DNA of 64,000 nt from Mycetocola saprophilus (GTDB taxonomy: Bacteria > Actinomycetota > Actinomycetes > Actinomycetales > Microbacteriaceae). Shown here piece after piece: positions 59,796 to 64,000 of the stretch. The position numbers were made by a program, and so were the translations under genes. Below the pieces are notes generated by a model. That model saw only the letters and a program-made list of their open reading frames with translations. It was not told where the DNA came from and did not search any database. Positions within the stretch are counted from its first letter, which is position 1; every line of letters starts with the position of its first letter. The stretch is from the NCBI RefSeq assembly GCF_000718085.1, contig NZ_JOEC01000003.1, positions 215,862 through 279,861 of the forward strand, written 5' to 3'.

Positions 59796-61049
59796 ATGGC
59801 CCGCGCGCCGCATCGGCCCTCCCGGCGCAACGCGCGCTTCACCCTCACCGTCCGCGGCTGGGGTCTGATCATCGTGGTCATCCTCGTCTTTGTGACCGCG
59901 ACGTCCCTGGGCTCGGTGCAGCTGATGGCGGCCGGCCTCCTCCTCGCGACGATCTTTCCGCTGGCCCTGGTGGTATCGCTGTGGCCCCTTGCTCCGGTAC
60001 GGGCCGAGCGTGTGCTCCCGGTGACCTCGCTGACGGCCGATGACCGGATGCACCTGCGGGTGCGCCTCACCGGTCCCGGGGCGGCGCGGGTGGCGGCCTC
60101 GGACTGGCACGACCTGCTCCCCACCGAGGTGGCCGTGGACCTCTCACTTCCGCTCGAATCGCCCGTCCGGAGGCGACTCCCCTCGGGGGATTCGGTTGTT
60201 GAGCTGGGTACCACCGTGCGCGCGCTTCGCCGAGGCCTGTATCGGTTGGGGCCGGTCGAGGCCCTCCTCGGAGACCCCTTTGGTGTGATGCGGCTGCGTC
60301 GTCACATCGGCGGAACGAGCGAGATTACCGTGTTGCCGCGCCCAGCCGCGCACGTTCCCTTCGGCGGCCTCAGCGGGCAGGGGGTGGACGGTCAGGCCGG
60401 CCGGGTAGCGAGGCGCGGCGAGTCCGGGCTCGATGATCCGATCCCCCGGGTGTACCGCCCCGGGGATTCGATTCGGCGGGTGAACTGGCGTGCGAGCGCG
60501 CGACACGGGGAGCTGATGGTGCGTCAGGAGGAGGCCACGCCCTCGCCGAGTCTCTTTGTCATCCTGGATGTGGATGCTCGGCACTGGCCCACCCCGAGTG
60601 GAGCCGAGGGGTCCGATGCCGCATTCGAATGGGCGGTGTCCCTGGCCGCGACCGCCTCGATTGATGCGGCCCAGCGTGGATGGCAGCCGGTGCTCTGCGC
60701 CGGGGGAACTCCGCTGACCTCGCGCGGACTCGACGGCGGTGTCGCCATCGCCGAACCCGCCCTGCTTGAGCTGGCACGCATTCGGCCAACCGCCACCCCG
60801 ACCTCGATCAGCGGACTGTATCCGCTGGTGTCACAGCGCAACTCGCTGCTGGCGATCCTCGGCAGCCTTACCCCCGCCGCGGCGGCCGAATTTGCGACGC
60901 TCGCCGCCTCAATCGACTCGGCAACCGCACTGTTCACCGATGATGTTCCCGCGGATATTTTGACCATATTGGAATCGGCGGGCTGGTCCTGCACCATCCT
61001 GCCCGTCCCCGAGGCGGCGCGTGGATCGCGTCTGGGGTGGCACGCATGA
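59796..61049 (+). CDS. DUF58 domain protein
   Basis: A 417-residue protein. Two helices (about 19-58) are followed by a beta-rich region and the DUF58 signature GESGLDDPIPRVYRPGDSIRRVNWRASARHGELMVRQEE (about 208-246), then a VWA-like fold with LFVILDVDARHW. It works with MoxR. The start ATG is 1 base after the moxR stop; the frame is open 34 codons upstream, but only inside moxR. It overlaps the next gene by 4 bases. Confidence 0.92.
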   Translation: MARAPHRPSRRNARFTLTVRGWGLIIVVILVFVTATSLGSVQLMAAGLLLATIFPLALVVSLWPLAPVRAERVLPVTSLTADDRMHLRVRLTGPGAARVAASDWHDLLPTEVAVDLSLPLESPVRRRLPSGDSVVELGTTVRALRRGLYRLGPVEALLGDPFGVMRLRRHIGGTSEITVLPRPAAHVPFGGLSGQGVDGQAGRVARRGESGLDDPIPRVYRPGDSIRRVNWRASARHGELMVRQEEATPSPSLFVILDVDARHWPTPSGAEGSDAAFEWAVSLAATASIDAAQRGWQPVLCAGGTPLTSRGLDGGVAIAEPALLELARIRPTATPTSISGLYPLVSQRNSLLAILGSLTPAAAAEFATLAASIDSATALFTDDVPADILTILESAGWSCTILPVPEAARGSRLGWHA

Positions 61050-63376
61050 GTCACAATGTCACGGATTCTCGCACGGTCTCCGACCGCCTGGCACCGGTGA
61101 GCCAGTCCGCGGCCACGCTCTTTGTGGTGGGAACCGGACTGGGTGGTTTCGGCAGCATCTTTGTGGGGGCCTCCTGGATCACCACGCCTCTGGTGATCTC
61201 GGCGTTCATGTACGCGGCAATCGCCGCGCTCCTCATCCTGTTCCGCCGCCCGCGGGCCACCGGACCCGGGTGGGTTCGAGCCGTCCTCCCCTGGCTGGTC
61301 GGCGCGGTTGTTGGGCTGTGCGGGCTCACCGCCGCCGTGGCACCGGGAACCGCTCTACTGGGCATCATCCCGACCCCCAACACGGTGCTCAGATTCCAAG
61401 AGCTCACCCGGACGGGGCTGGTCGATATGGCCTCGGGGGTGGCACCCCTTCGCCCGGATGCCGGATTCTCCTTCCTGATCGCCGTAGCCGGTGTTGTCAT
61501 CGCCTTTGTGTCGGCCGCGCTGGTCCTGCTAGCTCGCCTGCCGCTGGTCGCGATTCTGCTGGCGATCGCCGTGTACGCGGCACCTCAGTTGGTGACGGTT
61601 CCCGCACTCAATGTCTTTTCGTTCGCGGCGCTGGGCTGCGCGATTCTGCTGTTGTTGGCTCTCACCCGTCCCCGGCAGTTCGACACCGAGCGGATGGGGC
61701 GGCTGCGTCCGACGGCGATTCCGACGGCCGCCGTGGCGGTAGTGGTCGCGCTGATTGCCGCCCCGACGCTGACCACGTCGATTGCCCCGTCTCCGGTCGC
61801 GGTAAACGCCCATCCCGGGCCGTTTGAGAGCGGAATCAACCCCCTCATCACGCTGGGTGAAGACCTACGGCGGGGTTCCAACACCGTGGCGCTCAAGTAT
61901 GTAACCACGGCCGAGGACGCACCGTATCTTCGGGTGTTCACGATCGATGACCTCGACCGAACGCTGTGGCAGCCGCGTGGCTTTTCCAGCAACCCCAGCG
62001 CGACGGTGGATGCGTTTCCGAGTCCACCGGGACTCGCCGCCGAGACCTCACGCACGGAGATCAGCACCACGATCACCATCGATTCACTCTCGACGAACTG
62101 GCTTCCGATGCCCTACGCCGCATCAAGCGTCGAAGGGCTTCTGGGTACCTGGCTCTGGGAGCGTCCCGGGCTGTCCGCCTACAGCAACATGTCCACCACC
62201 CGCGCGCAGCAGTACACGGTCAAGAGCATCGTGGCCGAGCCGACGGCGGAACAGCTGCGCGCGGCGACTCCCGGCGGCGGTAGCAGCATCGACGATCGAT
62301 ATCGTTCGCTTCCTGATGACATGCCCACCGAAATCCTAGACGTCCTCAGCCAGGTGGTCGCCGGTGCCGACACCGATTACGACCGGGCCATGGCGATGCA
62401 GTCATACTTCCGCGATAACTTCACCTACTCGGAGCAGGCACCGGTCGAAAAGGGCTTTGACGGATCGGCCGGGCAGGTTATTGCCAGCTTCCTGGAACGC
62501 AAGACCGGGTACTGCGTGCACTTTTCCTCGGCGATGACGGTCATGTCCCGGCTCTTGGGTATCCCCGCGCGAATCGCCGTGGGCTATCTGCCGGGAACCC
62601 CCGATACGATCAACGATGCCGGCGATCGCACCTACCGGGTAACCTCTCAGCAGTTGCACGCGTGGCCCGAACTCTATTTTGAAGGCGCGGGGTGGATCTC
62701 ATTTGAGCCCACCACTAGCCGGGGCGCGCCCGCCCAGTTTGGCGCGGTGGCGCCGACCCCGTCGACGGCTCCGACCACTGCCCCCACCGCCGCCCCGACA
62801 TCGGCACCCACCTCCGCCCCCACCACTTCGCCGACCTCCGCCCCCACTCCGTCGGCCGGGCCGAAAAGCCCCGGTGCAAACATCTCCGCCCTGCTGTTGG
62901 GTCCGGAGATCATCCTCGGAGCGATCCTGGCGCTGGCGCTGTTGTCTGTCCTCGTTGTCCCGGCCCTGCTGCGCCGCTGGCAGCGTGGACGACGGTTTGC
63001 GCGGGGAGCACGTACGGGGACCCCGGCGGGGGCCGTGTGGACGGAACTGAACGCGGTAGCCCTCGATTTGGGAATCGAGCACCCACACGGAGAAACCTCG
63101 CGCGAGTTTGCCGCACGCCTCGGCGAGTACCCGGGTGTCAGCGCGGATCACCTCGCACACCTCATCGGTGCGCTCGACGCCGAGAGCTACCGTCGTCCCG
63201 CACCCTCGACGCAGACACAAGGCGCGAACCCGCGGACCCCACGGCACCCTTCCACCCGGGATCAGCTCCAGACCCTCCCCGCGGGTACCGAGACGATCCG
63301 CGCCCTGCGAGAGGCCCAGCCGGCCCGTGTGCGCCTGCGCGCATTCTTCCTCCCCCGAAGCCTGCGTCGCCACTAG
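61046..63376 (+). CDS. Transglutaminase-like membrane protein
   Basis: A 776-residue protein. About seven N-terminal helices (20-240) come first, then an outer domain with the transglutaminase core: Cys490 in KTGYCVHFSSAMTVM, His538 in QQLHAWPEL, and Glu554 in WISFEPT at the acid position (often Asp, Glu is common in actinobacteria). A Pro-Thr-rich linker (about 571-606) of APT-type repeats leads to a last helix (about 625-645) and a cytoplasmic tail. It completes the MoxR-DUF58-transglutaminase set, thought to shape the cell envelope. The ATG overlaps the DUF58 stop. Confidence 0.92.
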   Translation: MSHNVTDSRTVSDRLAPVSQSAATLFVVGTGLGGFGSIFVGASWITTPLVISAFMYAAIAALLILFRRPRATGPGWVRAVLPWLVGAVVGLCGLTAAVAPGTALLGIIPTPNTVLRFQELTRTGLVDMASGVAPLRPDAGFSFLIAVAGVVIAFVSAALVLLARLPLVAILLAIAVYAAPQLVTVPALNVFSFAALGCAILLLLALTRPRQFDTERMGRLRPTAIPTAAVAVVVALIAAPTLTTSIAPSPVAVNAHPGPFESGINPLITLGEDLRRGSNTVALKYVTTAEDAPYLRVFTIDDLDRTLWQPRGFSSNPSATVDAFPSPPGLAAETSRTEISTTITIDSLSTNWLPMPYAASSVEGLLGTWLWERPGLSAYSNMSTTRAQQYTVKSIVAEPTAEQLRAATPGGGSSIDDRYRSLPDDMPTEILDVLSQVVAGADTDYDRAMAMQSYFRDNFTYSEQAPVEKGFDGSAGQVIASFLERKTGYCVHFSSAMTVMSRLLGIPARIAVGYLPGTPDTINDAGDRTYRVTSQQLHAWPELYFEGAGWISFEPTTSRGAPAQFGAVAPTPSTAPTTAPTAAPTSAPTSAPTTSPTSAPTPSAGPKSPGANISALLLGPEIILGAILALALLSVLVVPALLRRWQRGRRFARGARTGTPAGAVWTELNAVALDLGIEHPHGETSREFAARLGEYPGVSADHLAHLIGALDAESYRRPAPSTQTQGANPRTPRHPSTRDQLQTLPAGTETIRALREAQPARVRLRAFFLPRSLRRH

Positions 63377-63660
63377 CCCAGGCGGAGAGCCCGTGCTCCC
63401 TCCCTCAAGCCTGCGTCACCACTATGCCAAGCGGAGAACGCCCAAGAAAGGCTCAGCCCTCACCACCTCAAGTTGGGTGCGCGTAATCGTACGGAGATCG
63501 CGGTCCTGGTCGCCCGCTCCGGCCTCGACCACTAACCCACACCCAGAGCCCTGAGCCCTGAGCCCTGAGTTTGAGTCTCGAAGCCCTCGGCCATCCCCTC
63601 CCCGGCAAGGCCACCGGCCGCGGCAGCACACCCACACACACACACCCCACAGCCGGGTTA

Positions 63661-63693
63661 AACACGAAAAGGCCCCGCCCTCCAGGCAAGGCC
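63661..63693 (-). terminator. Terminator-like hairpin 3 downstream of the 23S gene
   Basis: On the minus strand GGCCTTGCC and GGCGGGGCC form a 9-bp stem (two G-U pairs) with a 5-base loop, followed by TTTTCGTGTTT. Confidence 0.65.
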
Positions 63694-63737
63694 CACAACC
63701 ACCACACACACCAGCCTCCCGAATACTCACCACGGGT

Positions 63738-63772
63738 TAAACACGAAAAGGCCCCACCCTCCAGGCAAGACC
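63738..63772 (-). terminator. Terminator-like hairpin 2 downstream of the 23S gene
   Basis: The same element as hairpin 3 with two base changes, GGTCTTGCC and GGTGGGGCC with several G-U pairs, followed by TTTTCGTGTTT on the minus strand. Confidence 0.6.
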
Positions 63773-63825
63773 CACAACCAGCAACCACACACCACAACCA
63801 GCACCAGCACCAGCACCAGTGCTGT

Positions 63826-63863
63826 TAAACAAGGAAAGCCCCGACCGTAAACGGTCAGGGCTC
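63826..63863 (-). terminator. Terminator-like hairpin 1 downstream of the 23S gene
   Basis: On the minus strand AGCCCTGACCGT and ACGGTCGGGGCT form a 12-bp stem (one G-U) with a TT loop region, followed by TTCCTTGTTT. It lies about 30 bases past the 23S 3' end. Confidence 0.75.
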
Positions 63864-63892
63864 TCAACCTGCAACACACACATGTGTTGTAA

Positions 63893-64000
63893 AGAAGTCC
63901 GGCTATCGGCCTATTAGTACCGGTCAGCTCCACGAGTCTTTAGTCCTCGCTTCCACATCCGGCCTATCAACCCAGTAGTCTACTGGGAGCCTCACCCCAA
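63893..64000 (-). rRNA. 23S ribosomal RNA, 3' end only
   Basis: Read on the minus strand the sequence contains GATAGGCCGGATGTGGAAG and GAGCTGACCGGTACTAATAG, the universal last 100 bases of bacterial 23S rRNA. The gene runs off the right edge. The exact 3' end (near 63893) is estimated. Transcription goes leftwards into the hairpins at 63826-63863 and beyond. Confidence 0.92.

Larger units (their letters stand above)
63655..63780. repeat. Direct repeat pair carrying two hairpins
   Basis: Two copies of a 46-47 base unit (about 63655-63701 and 63734-63780), differing at two positions, spaced 79 bases apart. Each contains the terminator-like hairpin described separately. Confidence 0.75.
63377..63892. 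other. Non-coding region with simple repeats and terminators, no 5S rRNA seen
   Basis: About 515 bases without a supported gene. It holds three CCCTGAG heptamers near 63549-63570, an AC run near 63629-63646, ACCAGC repeats near 63797-63818, and the three hairpins listed separately. I searched both strands by eye for the conserved 5S rRNA core and found none. Confidence 0.7.

Noticed and set aside
63377..63892. 5S rRNA gene expected after 23S
   Set aside because: No 5S core is visible on either strand; listed as a finding instead.

Overview
The window is high-GC, gene-dense chromosomal DNA from an actinobacterium, most likely a member of the Microbacteriaceae. The family call is an inference from protein types and gene order: quinone dehydrogenase LpdA, purine nucleoside phosphorylase, phosphosugar mutase, adenosine deaminase, sdhCDAB, then xthA and trpS. 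Supporting signs are RamB with GTP-type PEP carboxykinase, and many genes whose -10 box lies only 6-8 bases before the start codon (leaderless transcripts). I see no tRNA, CRISPR array, insertion sequence or prophage. The right edge enters the 3' end of a 23S rRNA gene on the minus strand.

Region by region. 1-720: the start of an unknown minus-strand gene, a RelE-like protein and a heptamer repeat array. 720-8212: lpdA, then nucleoside and sugar-phosphate genes (pnp, phosphosugar mutase, orphan PTS EIIB and EIIA, add, manC). 8494-11977: succinate dehydrogenase sdhCDAB. 12096-14836: small proteins and two DUF4190-type paralogs. 14966-19917: ptsI, a YhjD-type membrane protein, xthA and trpS. 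20021-22945: a TetR regulator divergent from an Ohr peroxide-resistance gene, then mntH. 23075-29078: glpD-glpF-glpK, separated by 0.77 kb of regulatory DNA from a SorC-type regulator.

29211-31821 is an accessory operon of four overlapping or closely spaced genes: a SAV_915-type protein, a small helical protein, a WXG-like protein with a C-terminal glycine-zipper membrane region, and a four-helix membrane protein with a PH-like tail. It resembles a type VII secretion effector, partner and immunity cassette and is the best candidate here for an undescribed system. 31901-35602 is the riboflavin operon ribD-ribE-ribBA-ribH under an FMN riboswitch. A NudK-type hydrolase and an MHS-family symporter follow. 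38208-41419 is a lactococcin 972-type bacteriocin locus (precursor, DUF1430 membrane protein, ABC ATPase).

41829-64000: an ABC exporter; a PhnCDEE transporter with a HAD hydrolase and an RpiR regulator; pckG divergent from ramB; an alpha/beta hydrolase; a ribose-type sugar ABC transporter; two tandem small membrane proteins with duplicated promoters; and a MoxR-DUF58-transglutaminase operon. Three minus-strand terminator-like hairpins then precede the 23S 3' end, with no 5S gene in the space between. Several modules connect through metabolism: add, pnp and the mutase form a purine nucleoside route to pentose phosphate; glpFKD feeds glycolysis; sdh, pckG and ramB belong to the TCA cycle and gluconeogenesis on C2/C3 carbon.
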